Below, piece by piece: positions 17,205-24,462 of a stretch of DNA of 64,000 bases (its first letter is position 1; each line of letters opens with the position of its first letter). A program made the position numbers and the translations under genes. The stretch is from the NCBI RefSeq assembly GCF_001428125.1, contig NZ_LMSM01000001.1:63306-127305 (forward strand). The letters are read 5' to 3'. Source of the stretch: Nocardioides sp. Soil774 (GTDB taxonomy: Bacteria > Actinomycetota > Actinomycetes > Propionibacteriales > Nocardioidaceae). The notes beneath the pieces were generated by a model that saw nothing but the letters and a program-made list of their open reading frames with translations, did no database searches and was not told where the DNA came from.

Positions 17205-17300
17205 TCAGGAGCGACCCGGGGCGGGGCGCCACATGTAGATGGCCTGCAGCTGGGCGGCGGCGCGCTTGGCCTCGATGCGGGTGCGGATGCGGTTCATCAT
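17205..17300 (-). CDS. Small peptide, putative P450-modified RiPP precursor
   Basis: A 31-codon reading frame with a good ribosome-binding site (TGGAG, 6-7 bases before two consecutive ATG codons). The first 20 residues are basic and helical (RIRTRIEAKRAAAQLQ), like a leader. They are followed by AIYMWRPAPGRS, with Tyr22 and Trp24 separated by one residue. A Tyr-x-Trp or Tyr-x-His spacing is what P450 macrocyclases crosslink in biarylitide-type peptides, and atropopeptide precursors likewise pair a short aromatic core with one P450. The P450 gene starts 20 bases downstream. There is no signal peptide. The translation is seen directly; the RiPP role is inferred. Confidence 0.65.
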   Translation of the reverse strand: MMNRIRTRIEAKRAAAQLQAIYMWRPAPGRS

Positions 17301-17395
17301 GGTGTTCTCCAGGGTGGTGGGGTGATGCGTGCCAGGCAGGCACACGGTGGTCGCTGCTCGGAGTACCGGACCCGATCGTGCGTCAGGGGACGGGT

Positions 17396-17788
17396 TCAGG
17401 ACTCCAGTGCGAGCAGCGTCTCGTCAATCAGATCAGTCAGTTGCTGAATCCGCAGCGGCTTCTGCATGACTGTGTCGATGCCGAGTTCCTGAAGAACAGC
17501 TCGGTGCTCACCCGCCCAGGCGCTGATCACGACGATACGCATGTCGGGCGCGACGTCGTCGTGGCCTCGCAGCCAGCGCACCACGTCGACGCCGCTCATG
17601 CGCGGCATGGTCAGGTCGAGGAGCATCACGTCGAAGGTCTCGCGCTGCAGCGTCTCCACCGCATCCATGCCGTCCACCGCGGTGGACGCCTCGTGGCCGG
17701 CCCGCTCCACGAGGCGGCAGAACACGTCACGAATGTCCTCGTTGTCATCGACGACGAGGAAGCGCAGCTGCCGAGCCTCCCTGCTCAT
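17396..17788 (-). CDS. Single-domain response regulator (receiver only)
   Basis: A 130-aa CheY-like receiver with no output domain. The acidic pocket is in VVDDNEDIRD, the phosphoacceptor Asp is in VMLLDLTMPRMSG (near residue 61), the Thr/Ser switch is in IVVISAWAG and the lysine is in VMQKPLRI. It is the first gene of the minus-strand cluster with the peptide, P450 and histidine kinase. It probably relays phosphate from the kinase to another protein. The ATG is preceded by TAAGGT with a 6-base spacer, a leaderless promoter. The gap of 95 bases to the peptide gene may hold a second promoter. Confidence 0.88.
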   Translation of the reverse strand: MSREARQLRFLVVDDNEDIRDVFCRLVERAGHEASTAVDGMDAVETLQRETFDVMLLDLTMPRMSGVDVVRWLRGHDDVAPDMRIVVISAWAGEHRAVLQELGIDTVMQKPLRIQQLTDLIDETLLALES

Positions 17789-17794
17789 GGGGCA

Positions 17795-17800
17795 ACCTTA
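17795..17800 (-). promoter_or_regulatory. Leaderless -10 element of the receiver gene (TAAGGT)
   Basis: Read on the minus strand, TAAGGT ends six bases before the ATG at 17788. It is the only clear promoter upstream of the regulator-peptide-P450-kinase cluster. Confidence 0.5.
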
Positions 17801-17961
17801 GTCAAAGCCGGTGTCAATTCGCTGCCAGATGTCCAACTCGGCCATGAATTCTTCGAGCCAGGTGCGGCAGCAGTGCGTGTCGGGACCGGCACGGGTTGGG
17901 GCGCTGACGCGTGCTGGCCCTATGCTGATCACGCTCATCCGGGCGTGCCCCGGTCGAGCTG

Positions 17962-18034
17962 GCCCCCATCGTCTAGCGGCCCAGGACCCCGCCCTTTCAC
18001 GGCGGTAGCGCCGGTTCGAATCCGGTTGGGGGTG
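17962..18034 (+). tRNA. tRNA-Glu (anticodon TTC)
   Basis: A 73-nt cloverleaf with acceptor GCCCCCA paired to TGGGGGT (one terminal G-U) and discriminator G. The anticodon loop is CTTTCAC (TTC) in a CCGCC/GGCGG stem, and the T arm is CCGGTTCGAATCCGG. The CCA is not encoded. A TATGCT box at 17921-17926 may be its -10. Confidence 0.95.
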
Positions 18035-18134
18035 CGAGGTCGCCCAGGGCTCGGCGCCGATTGGTGGTCAGCGAAGACCATGGGTTAGAGTTCCACCCGC
18101 TTCACCAGTTCCACCAGCACCACCTGTTCAACCT

Positions 18135-18208
18135 GGCCCCGTAGCGCAGTTGGTTAGCGCGCCGCCCTGTCACGGCGGAGGCCGCGGGTTCGAGTCCCGT
18201 CGGGGTCG
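18135..18208 (+). tRNA. tRNA-Asp (anticodon GTC)
   Basis: A 74-nt cloverleaf with acceptor GGCCCCG paired to CGGGGTC and discriminator G. The anticodon loop is CTGTCAC (GTC) and the T arm holds GGGTTCGAGTCCC. It lies 100 bases after tRNA-Glu, a frequent actinobacterial tRNA pair, and ends before a strong terminator. Confidence 0.95.
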
Positions 18209-18220
18209 CCAACGCATGCC

Positions 18221-18254
18221 AGATCAGGGTGAGCCACCAGGCTCACCCTGATCT
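18221..18254 (+). terminator. Strong terminator after tRNA-Asp
   Basis: AGATCAGGGTGAGCC (18221-18235) pairs perfectly with its complement at 18240-18254 around a 4-base loop. It closes the tRNA-Glu/tRNA-Asp unit. Confidence 0.8.
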
Positions 18255-18300
18255 GCATCTCGCACCATCCCACCCGGCACGCGGCCCTTGGTCGGCTCCC

Positions 18301-18306
18301 TAGGGT
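18301..18306 (+). promoter_or_regulatory. Leaderless -10 element (TAGGGT)
   Basis: TAGGGT ends seven bases before the ATG at 18314. The in-frame GTG at 18305 overlaps the box, so the ATG is the real start. Confidence 0.55.
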
Positions 18307-18313
18307 GGGCCCC

Positions 18314-18667
18314 ATGCCGGTCGACCTCGATGCCGCCGCGTTCGACGCGATGGTCGGACGCGCCCTCGACGGCCTGCCCGACGAGCTCGCCCGGCTGGTC
18401 GACAACGTGGTGGTGCTCGTCGAGGACGACGCCCCGCCCGAGGACCCCGACCTCCTCGGCCTCTACGACGGGCTCGCCCTCACCGAGCGACCGGCCAACC
18501 ATGCCGGCATGCTCCCCGACCGCATCCTGCTGTTCCGCGGGCCGCTGCTGGACATGGCCGACACCGTCGAGGAGCTCGAGCAGGAGGTGCGCATCACCGT
18601 CGTGCACGAGGTGGCGCACCACTTCGGGCTCGACGACGCCCGGCTGCACGCGCTCGGGTGGGGCTGA
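18314..18667 (+). CDS. Metallopeptidase family protein (zincin-like, HExxH)
   Basis: A 117-aa protein with the zinc motif HEVAHHFG at residues 98-105. The segment LGLYDGLALTER and the HExxH near the C terminus match the small actinobacterial metallopeptidase/DUF1025 family. Members are cytosolic and their substrate is not known. The leaderless TAGGGT box fixes the ATG. It lies between the tRNA terminator and the crcB genes, with which it converges. Confidence 0.82.
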   Translation: MPVDLDAAAFDAMVGRALDGLPDELARLVDNVVVLVEDDAPPEDPDLLGLYDGLALTERPANHAGMLPDRILLFRGPLLDMADTVEELEQEVRITVVHEVAHHFGLDDARLHALGWG

Positions 18668-18686
18668 GCGCCCGCATCCGCCTGCC

Positions 18687-19019
18687 TCAGGCCAGCTGGC
18701 CGCCGACCGCCCACCCCAGGACGCACGCCGCGACCGACAGCAGCGTCGTCGCCACGACGTACGTCGTCGCCGTGCGTGCCGGTCGGGTGACGGCCTGCAG
18801 TGCGAACGAGGAGAACGACGTGAACGCGCCGCAGAAGCCGGTGCCGAGCAGCGCCCACCACGAGGGGTCGAGGGACAGCGCGGCGAACAGGCCGAACAGC
18901 CCCGAGCCCGCGACGTTGACCGTCAGCATGCGCACCGGCAGCTCGCCGTCGTGGCGGGTGACCACCCAGCGCAGCGGGGCGCCGAGCGCCGCGCCGAGGG
19001 CGACGAGCAGTGCGGTCAC
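18687..19019 (-). CDS. crcB: Fluoride efflux channel subunit CrcB/Fluc (second gene)
   Basis: A 110-aa membrane protein with four predicted helices. Family motifs are visible: GAALGAPLRWVVTR at the N terminus, TVNVAGSGLFG, GTGFCGAFTSFSSFA and the closing helix. Fluc channels export fluoride as dual-topology dimers. Two adjacent, non-identical crcB genes usually encode a heterodimer of opposed subunits. The GTG at 19019 overlaps the stop of the other crcB (GTGA), so the two are translationally coupled. A longer frame beginning at 19298 runs inside the upstream gene and is not used. Confidence 0.88.
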   Translation of the reverse strand: MTALLVALGAALGAPLRWVVTRHDGELPVRMLTVNVAGSGLFGLFAALSLDPSWWALLGTGFCGAFTSFSSFALQAVTRPARTATTYVVATTLLSVAACVLGWAVGGQLA

Positions 19020-19408
19020 CGGACTGCCTCCCGTCCCGGATGCGCGACGCGGTGGCCCAGTGCGGCGGCTGACAGCCCGGCCCCGAGGGTGAGCGCGAGG
19101 TAGAGGCCGGCGGTGGCCGCGTGTCCGTTCGCCGCCAGCTCCCTGACCTGTCCGGACCAGGCCGAGACGGTCGTGAAGCCCCCGAGGAGGCCGGGCCCGA
19201 GGACGAGCGCGAGCCGGTGCGAGCGACCGAGGACCGCGAAGGCGGGGAGCACGCCGAGCACGAAGGCGCCCACCACGTTGATGGCCAGCGTCGGCCACGG
19301 GAGCAGGGTGTCGGGGGCTGCGACGTCGATGCCGTGTCGCAGGAGCGCCCCGCAGGCGCCTCCGGCCGCGACGAGGAGGAGGTCGGCGGCGTGGGGGCGG
19401 GCGCTCAC
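19016..19408 (-). CDS. crcB: Fluoride efflux channel subunit CrcB/Fluc (first gene)
   Basis: A 130-aa four-helix membrane protein. Motifs include AAGGACGALLRHG, PTLAINVVGAFVLG and LGGFTTVSAWSG, all standard for CrcB. It pairs with the downstream crcB as the likely opposed subunit of a fluoride channel in the plasma membrane. The GTG at 19408 overlaps the stop of the ATP-binding gene (GTGA), so three minus-strand genes overlap in series. I saw no fluoride riboswitch before the operon. The role in fluoride resistance is family knowledge. Confidence 0.88.
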   Translation of the reverse strand: MSARPHAADLLLVAAGGACGALLRHGIDVAAPDTLLPWPTLAINVVGAFVLGVLPAFAVLGRSHRLALVLGPGLLGGFTTVSAWSGQVRELAANGHAATAGLYLALTLGAGLSAAALGHRVAHPGREAVR

Positions 19409-20337
19409 CCGACCCGGCTGGCGGACGGGCGACCGGCGTGCGCGGAGCCGCTCCAGGGCCGGGCCTCGGCGCCGTCGAGCTGGTGCACGAGCTCGCCGAG
19501 GAGCCAGTTGTGGAAGGCGCGTTGCACCGGGGTGCGCGCGATGGAGAGGAGGCGCTCGGCGCGGCAGAACGCGTCGGCGACGTCGAACATCTCCGTCATC
19601 GTGACGAAGATCGGCCCCGCCTCGCGCACCATCGGGAAGTGCACGTCGACCCGGGGAAGGTTGCGGGCCTCGGCGGTGCGGATCTGGTCGTGGAAGGTGG
19701 CGGGGAACTGCCGCTCGAAGTTGGTGAACATCGCGGTCAGGTCGCCGGCGAGGGGGTAGTCGGACTGGTGGGAGAGCGAGAGCAGGCGCAGCTCCCGGCG
19801 CAGCTCGTGGTACTGCCGGTTGAGGGAGGTGTGCAGCGGCACGTCGACGCCGACGAGCCGGACCTCCACGGCCGACTCGCTCGTGGGCTCGGGCCGGTCG
19901 GGCTCGGTCTGGTCGATCACCCAGTCGGCGGACGCCTCGTCGGCCATCTGGGGCGCCGGCTCGAACCAGACGATCTTGCCGTCGGACTCGATCGTGGCCC
20001 CCCAGGCCGAGGCGCACTGGGCGACCATGGCGAGGCCGCGCCCGAAGGTCAGCAGCAGGTCGAGGTCGTCGTGGTCCAGCTGCACCGGGGGCACCGGGGG
20101 ACTGGTCGATCCGTCGACGACCTCGATGCGCGGGTGGCTCGCGGTGCCGCGCACGCGCACCTTGTAGGGCGCCGCGCCGTGCAGGATCGCGTTGGCCACC
20201 AGCTCCGAGACGCCGAGCTCGGCGCACTCGACGAGGTCGGGACGCTCGAGCCGTCGGCAGATGTCGCTGACCCAGCGGCGCGCGTCAGCAGCAGCGCGCG
20301 GCGACGATGCCAGCGTCAACTCTGAGCTCAGCGGCAC
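19405..20337 (-). CDS. HATPase-domain protein (anti-sigma/RsbW-like) with C-terminal extension
   Basis: A 310-aa protein. Residues 1-125 form a histidine-kinase-like ATPase of the anti-sigma class, with the N box CAELGVSELVANAILHG and a G-box region LLLTFGRGLAMVAQCASAWG. There is no phosphoacceptor His domain. The C-terminal 180 residues are a helical region (HELRRELRLLSLSHQSDYPL and ERQFPATFHDQIRTAEAR) that I do not recognise. Such proteins bind sigma or anti-anti-sigma factors, but no partner gene is nearby. It is the first gene of the operon with the two crcB genes, to which it is coupled by a GTGA overlap. The GTG start is at 20337. Confidence 0.75.
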   Translation of the reverse strand: MPLSSELTLASSPRAAADARRWVSDICRRLERPDLVECAELGVSELVANAILHGAAPYKVRVRGTASHPRIEVVDGSTSPPVPPVQLDHDDLDLLLTFGRGLAMVAQCASAWGATIESDGKIVWFEPAPQMADEASADWVIDQTEPDRPEPTSESAVEVRLVGVDVPLHTSLNRQYHELRRELRLLSLSHQSDYPLAGDLTAMFTNFERQFPATFHDQIRTAEARNLPRVDVHFPMVREAGPIFVTMTEMFDVADAFCRAERLLSIARTPVQRAFHNWLLGELVHQLDGAEARPWSGSAHAGRPSASRVG

Positions 20338-20542
20338 TGGGACTCATTTCCGGGGGTAGGCAGTCCAGTGGAGCGTGATTACCCGACGGGCGGGTGGTTC
20401 AAACCTCGACAACACCATAGTTTCTCGCGACTCTGGGTAGTGGGTGTGAGCAACCAGACGCGCCCGGCGTTTCGCGCTGCCGTGCCCGGCGGGACGACAA
20501 TGGTCCTCCACGTGATCGCACCTACCGACCCCAGGAGCTTCC

Positions 20543-22024
20543 ATGACCGCTACGCAGGCATCTCGCCACAAGGTGGTCGTGATCGGCTCGGGCTTCGGCG
20601 GCCTCTTCGGCACCAAGGCGCTGCGCAGGTCCGACGTCGACGTCACGGTCATCGCCAAGACGACCCACCACCTCTTCCAGCCGCTGCTCTACCAGGTCGC
20701 GACCGGCATCCTGTCCGAGGGCGAGATCGCCCCGCCGACCCGCGAGATCCTCAGCAGCCAGGACAACGCGCGGGTGATCCTGGGCGAGGTCACCGGCATC
20801 GACCTCGAGGCGCGCACGGTCACCTCGCAGGTCCTGGGCCGTGACACGGTGACGTCGTACGACTCGCTGCTGGTCGCCGCAGGCGCGAGCCAGTCCTACT
20901 TCGGCAACGACCACTTCGCCGAGTTCGCCCCCGGCATGAAGAGCATCGACGACGCCCTCGAGCTGCGCGGGCGCATCTTCGGCGCCTTCGAGATGGCCGA
21001 GCTCGGCGCCACCCGCGGTGACGACGTCGACCACCTGCTCACCTTCGTGGTCGTCGGCGCAGGGCCGACCGGCGTGGAGATGGCCGGCCAGATCGCCGAG
21101 CTCGCCCACCGCACGCTGCGCAAGGACTTCCGCGCCATCAACACGCGCACCGCGCGGATCGTGCTCATCGACGCCGCCGCCCAGGTGCTGCCGCCGTTCG
21201 GCGCCAAGCTCGGCGCCAAGACGCAGTCCGAGCTCGAGAAGCTCGGGGTCGAGGTCATGCTCGGCGCGATGGTGACCGACGTCGACGAGCGCGGCCTCGA
21301 GGTGAAGTTCAAGGACGGGCGCGTCGAGCGGATCAACTCCGTCGCCAAGATCTGGGCGGCCGGGGTCCAGGCCAACCCGCTCGGCAAGACCCTCTCGGAG
21401 CAGACCGGCGCCCCGCTCGACCGCGCCGGACGCATCTCGGTCAACCCCGACCTCACCCTGCCCGGGCACCCGGAGGTCTTCGTGGTCGGCGACATGATCG
21501 CCCTCGACAACCTCCCGGGCGTCGCCCAGGTCGCCATCCAGGGCGCGAAGTACGCCGCCAAGGAGATCAACAACCGCCTCGAGGGCAAGCAGCCGCAGGC
21601 GCCGTTCAAGTACTTCGACAAGGGCTCGATGGCGATCATCAGCCGGTTCCGCGCGGTGGCCATGGTCGGCAAGCTGCGGCTCACCGGCGTCGTCGCGTGG
21701 CTGATGTGGCTCGGCGTGCACCTGGTCTACCTCACCGGGTTCAAGAACCAGGTCTCGGCCCTCATGCGCTGGGCGATCACCTTCGCCAGCAACAACCGGT
21801 CCGAGCGCACCACGACCGAGCAGCAGATCTTCGCCCGCGCCGCCCTGGCGCGGCTGCGTCGCGGCGCGGCCGACCTGGTGTCCGACCCCGGGATCTACGA
21901 CGCCACGCGGGCGATGATGGAGCAGACGCGGCGCCAGGAGCTCGAGGCCGCGGCCGAGCGCGAGGCCGAGCTCACCGACTCGGGTGCGCGTGGCGTGCCG
22001 GCGGAGCGTGTCGGCGGCGCCTGA
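20543..22024 (+). CDS. ndh: Type II NADH dehydrogenase (NAD(P)/FAD-dependent oxidoreductase)
   Basis: A 493-aa membrane-associated flavoprotein that passes electrons from NADH to quinone without proton pumping. The FAD-binding motif GSGFGGLFGTKAL is at residues 13-25 and the NADH-binding motif VVGAGPTGVEMAGQIAEL is near residue 170. The second FAD motif is in PEVFVVGDMIAL. The C-terminal region (RLTGVVAWLMWLGVHLVYLTGF) is an amphipathic or hydrophobic membrane anchor as in NDH-2. The ATG has an AGGAGC site about 5 bases upstream. The gene stands alone behind a 205-base intergenic region divergent from the HATPase gene. Confidence 0.9.
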   Translation: MTATQASRHKVVVIGSGFGGLFGTKALRRSDVDVTVIAKTTHHLFQPLLYQVATGILSEGEIAPPTREILSSQDNARVILGEVTGIDLEARTVTSQVLGRDTVTSYDSLLVAAGASQSYFGNDHFAEFAPGMKSIDDALELRGRIFGAFEMAELGATRGDDVDHLLTFVVVGAGPTGVEMAGQIAELAHRTLRKDFRAINTRTARIVLIDAAAQVLPPFGAKLGAKTQSELEKLGVEVMLGAMVTDVDERGLEVKFKDGRVERINSVAKIWAAGVQANPLGKTLSEQTGAPLDRAGRISVNPDLTLPGHPEVFVVGDMIALDNLPGVAQVAIQGAKYAAKEINNRLEGKQPQAPFKYFDKGSMAIISRFRAVAMVGKLRLTGVVAWLMWLGVHLVYLTGFKNQVSALMRWAITFASNNRSERTTTEQQIFARAALARLRRGAADLVSDPGIYDATRAMMEQTRRQELEAAAEREAELTDSGARGVPAERVGGA

Positions 22025-22104
22025 GGTCTAACTACGGCAAAACTGCGGTAACTCTGCGAAATTGCCAAGGCCTGCGCAGACTTGTCGATGTGCCCGAACG
22101 AGCC

Positions 22105-23451
22105 GTGACCACCCTGACGACCAGGCTTCGCCGTGCCCTGGCCTCGGCGACCGCCGGCGCCTGCGTCGTGGCGGCGGCCCTGTCCGTCGGGGCGGCGGCT
22201 CCGGCCTCGGCGGCTCCCGAGCGGACCTTCAAGGTCGCCCCCCTCGGACTCGGCGCGGACCTGCCCAACCCCCTGCGCGGGCAGTACCGCTGGCTCGGTG
22301 CCGAGCCCACCCCGGCCACGGTGACCTCGAACGACGTCTACTACCGCGACCAGGTCTACTGGGGTCGGATCGAGCCCGCCGACAACGCCTGGGACTTCAG
22401 CCTGATCGAGGCCGGTCTGGCCGAGGCGGCGTCACGAGGGGGCAAGTTCGGCTTCCGGGTGATGGCCTACTGCCCCGGTTGCTGGATGGGGAGCCGTGCC
22501 GACCTCCCGCCCGTCACGCCGTCGTTCGTCCCTCGGCAGTCCGGCGGGGACGTCCCGGACTGGGGCTCCGCGGAGTTCCTCGCGCAGTGGCGCGAGCTGA
22601 TGGCAGAGCTCGGCCGTCGCTACGGTGACGACCCGCGGCTCGGCTACGTCGACGTGGGCGGCTACGGCAGCTACGGCGAGTGGCACGTGGACGCGGGAAC
22701 ACCGATCCCGGACGCTGCCGGCCTCGCCGTCGTCAAGGCGGTCGCCGAGGCGTTCCCGAGCAAGCACGTCCTGCTGAACACCATGACGTCGGTGCCGTTC
22801 ACGCTCGCGGCGCTGAAGGCGAACCCCAACCTCGGGCTGCGCACCGACAGCCTCGGCTGCCCCGACATGTACTCCATGGTCGCCGCGGACGCCCGTCTCC
22901 AGGACGTGTGGCGCACGCGTCCGTTCTTCTCCGAGTGGTGCACCCGCGCCGACCCGATCCTCGGCGCCCAGCAGGTGCGGCGCTTCCACGTCTCCACCCT
23001 GTCGTCGGGCAACATGCCGTGGCAGGTCGAGTCGCTCACCGCGCAGCAGCGGGCGGCGTACGACCGGGCGCTCGCCACCGCGGGCTACCGGATCCGGCTG
23101 CGTTCGGTCACCCTGCCGCACGCGTTCCGCGCCGGCACCCGCATCACGGTGCAGACCTCGTGGGTCAACCAGGGCAGCGCGCCGACGTACGACCGCTGGC
23201 GCGTGGAGCTGGACCTGGTCCGCACCACGACCGGACGCACCGTCACCCGCTCGCTCGGGCAGCCGCTCCGCGGCCTCGTCGGTGCCGGCCGAGACAAGGC
23301 CCGGCTGCGGACCTCCGGGCTGTCCCGGGGGACGTACGACGTGGTGCTCCGTGTGGTCGACCCCGCGGGCTACTCGGCGCCGATGCACCTGGCCAATGCC
23401 GGCCGGTCCAGCGTCGGCGGCTACCACGTGGGCTCGATCCGGGTGCGCTGA
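22105..23451 (+). CDS. Secreted DUF4832-type protein with glycosidase-like TIM-barrel region
   Basis: A 448-aa exported protein. The N terminus is a Sec signal peptide with a basic start, a long Ala/Val core and an ASAAPE cleavage region. The body begins with GLGADLPNPLRGQYRW and continues with VYWGRIEPADNAWDFSLIEAGL, like glycoside hydrolase family 42/53 barrels. A possible catalytic Glu is in GGYGSYGEWH. The C-terminal domain (LRSVTLPHAFRAGTRITVQTSWVNQG) is a beta-sandwich typical of DUF4832. Substrate is unknown; a surface polysaccharide is plausible. GTG 22105 is chosen, with GTG 22090 as an alternative; neither has a strong ribosome-binding site. Confidence 0.7.
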   Translation: MTTLTTRLRRALASATAGACVVAAALSVGAAAPASAAPERTFKVAPLGLGADLPNPLRGQYRWLGAEPTPATVTSNDVYYRDQVYWGRIEPADNAWDFSLIEAGLAEAASRGGKFGFRVMAYCPGCWMGSRADLPPVTPSFVPRQSGGDVPDWGSAEFLAQWRELMAELGRRYGDDPRLGYVDVGGYGSYGEWHVDAGTPIPDAAGLAVVKAVAEAFPSKHVLLNTMTSVPFTLAALKANPNLGLRTDSLGCPDMYSMVAADARLQDVWRTRPFFSEWCTRADPILGAQQVRRFHVSTLSSGNMPWQVESLTAQQRAAYDRALATAGYRIRLRSVTLPHAFRAGTRITVQTSWVNQGSAPTYDRWRVELDLVRTTTGRTVTRSLGQPLRGLVGAGRDKARLRTSGLSRGTYDVVLRVVDPAGYSAPMHLANAGRSSVGGYHVGSIRVR

Positions 23452-23490
23452 CGTGGCGGCACAAGGGTTCATCCAGATCTGACACACCAG

Positions 23491-23563
23491 TAGGCCTCCA
23501 GGGGCTCGAACCCTGAACCAACGGATTAAAAGTCCGCTGCTCTACCCATTGAGCTAGAGGCCC
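23491..23563 (-). tRNA. tRNA-Lys (anticodon TTT)
   Basis: A 73-nt cloverleaf on the minus strand. The acceptor GGGCCTC pairs with GAGGCCT (terminal G-U) and the discriminator is A. The anticodon loop is CTTTTAA (TTT) and the T arm is CAGGGTTCGAGCCCCTG. The CCA is not encoded. Confidence 0.95.
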
Positions 23564-23892
23564 GCGGCACGGGACCGTCATCCACCGGATGGCGGTCCCT
23601 GTGCTGTCCCGGGGATCATCTCAGAGGGGGTCGTCGAGGACGACCGGTGACCCCGTTGGCCGACTGTTCATACCCAGGTGGGCCGCAGACCGTGACGTCC
23701 GGCGATTTGTTGGTAAGGTTGGCAGTGCAACAGGTGCAAGTTCCAGCAGGTTGACGCCCGCGGAGTTTGTGATCCAACGGCGTTTCCCTCTTCGGGCCTT
23801 CCAGCTTGTGAGTCGGAGCGACGTGTCACCGCACTTGGTGCGGAGTCGTCGAAGTGACGGCTTCTCGTTCCGATAACAGGAGTACCGAGCAC
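23564..23892 (+). promoter_or_regulatory. Long intergenic region with cold-shock promoter and leader
   Basis: This 329-base stretch carries no gene I can support. A TAAGGT box at 23714-23719, with a possible -35 (GTGACG at 23692-23697, 16-base spacer), would start a leader of about 165 nt before the cold-shock gene. Long structured leaders are usual for csp mRNAs. An AGGAG ribosome-binding site lies at 23879-23883. Confidence 0.45.
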
Positions 23893-24096
23893 ATGGCTCA
23901 AGGCACCGTGAAGTGGTTCAACGCCGAGAAGGGTTTCGGCTTCATCGCGCAGGAGGACGGCGGCGACGACGTCTTCGTGCACTACTCGGCCATCCAGTCC
24001 AACGGCTACAAGTCGCTGGACGAGAACCAGAAGGTCGAGTTCGACGTCACCCAGGGCCCGAAGGGCCCGCAGGCGGAGAACGTCCGCCCGCTCTGA
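23893..24096 (+). CDS. Cold-shock protein (CspA family)
   Basis: A 67-aa single cold-shock domain. RNP1 is KGFGFI (residues 13-18) and RNP2 is VFVHYS (residues 27-32); the aromatic residues that stack on RNA are intact. It acts as an RNA chaperone and transcription antiterminator in the cytosol. The ATG has an AGGAG site about 9 bases upstream. The long leader suggests post-transcriptional temperature control. A GC hairpin follows the gene. Confidence 0.95.
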   Translation: MAQGTVKWFNAEKGFGFIAQEDGGDDVFVHYSAIQSNGYKSLDENQKVEFDVTQGPKGPQAENVRPL

Positions 24097-24130
24097 TCGG
24101 CTGACCTGGACTGCGTTCCAGATCTGATCA

Positions 24131-24167
24131 CTCCGGCTCCATCCCCTTCGTGGGGGTGGAGCCGGAG
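24131..24167 (+). terminator. Terminator after the cold-shock gene
   Basis: CTCCGGCTCCATCCCC pairs with GGGGGTGGAGCCGGAG (one mismatch or wobble) around a short TTCGT-type loop. It begins 35 bases after the csp stop. Confidence 0.75.
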
Positions 24168-24280
24168 GCAGTTGAGGGCCCGACCAGTAGCACGATCGGG
24201 TCATTGGCCCGCAGGGGATCGTCGGCGACACTTGGGTTGATCGCCTAGAGTCGGGTGATCCGGACAGATGGGAGGGTGAC

Positions 24281-24442
24281 GTGCACGACCAGTTCGACGT
24301 GACCCTCGAGGACGGTGACCTCCTCGGCGAGGTCGAGCTCACCACCACCTTGATCATCGCCGCGAGCGAGTCCGAGGACCACTTGTCGCAGGACGAGATC
24401 GACCGGCTGCTCGGGGTCACCCCGCGCCGCCCCGTCGACTGA
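24281..24442 (+). CDS. Small acidic protein of unknown function
   Basis: A 53-aa frame beginning with GTG and a strong GGGAGGG ribosome-binding site. The product is acidic: it opens HDQFDVTLEDGDLLGEVEL and ends SQDEIDRLLGVTPRRPVD. The helix LSQDEIDRLLGV recalls small actinobacterial proteins found beside csp genes, but I cannot name a family. A TAGAGT box at 24246-24251 could be its -10. The codon usage is GC3-rich like the neighbours, which supports a real gene. It has no signal peptide or membrane helix. Confidence 0.6.
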   Translation: MHDQFDVTLEDGDLLGEVELTTTLIIAASESEDHLSQDEIDRLLGVTPRRPVD

Positions 24443-24462
24443 GAGGTCGACCGAGCCGCGGC

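Noticed and set aside
14628..18034. Genomic island integrated at tRNA-Phe or tRNA-Glu
   Set aside because: No integrase, no attachment-site duplication of a tRNA 3' end was found, and the cluster lies on the 5' side of tRNA-Phe. The cluster may still be acquired, but not by a visible tRNA-targeting element.
19405..20337. Fluoride riboswitch before the crcB operon
   Set aside because: The upstream region starts with a protein-coding ATPase gene and contains no recognisable fluoride aptamer.
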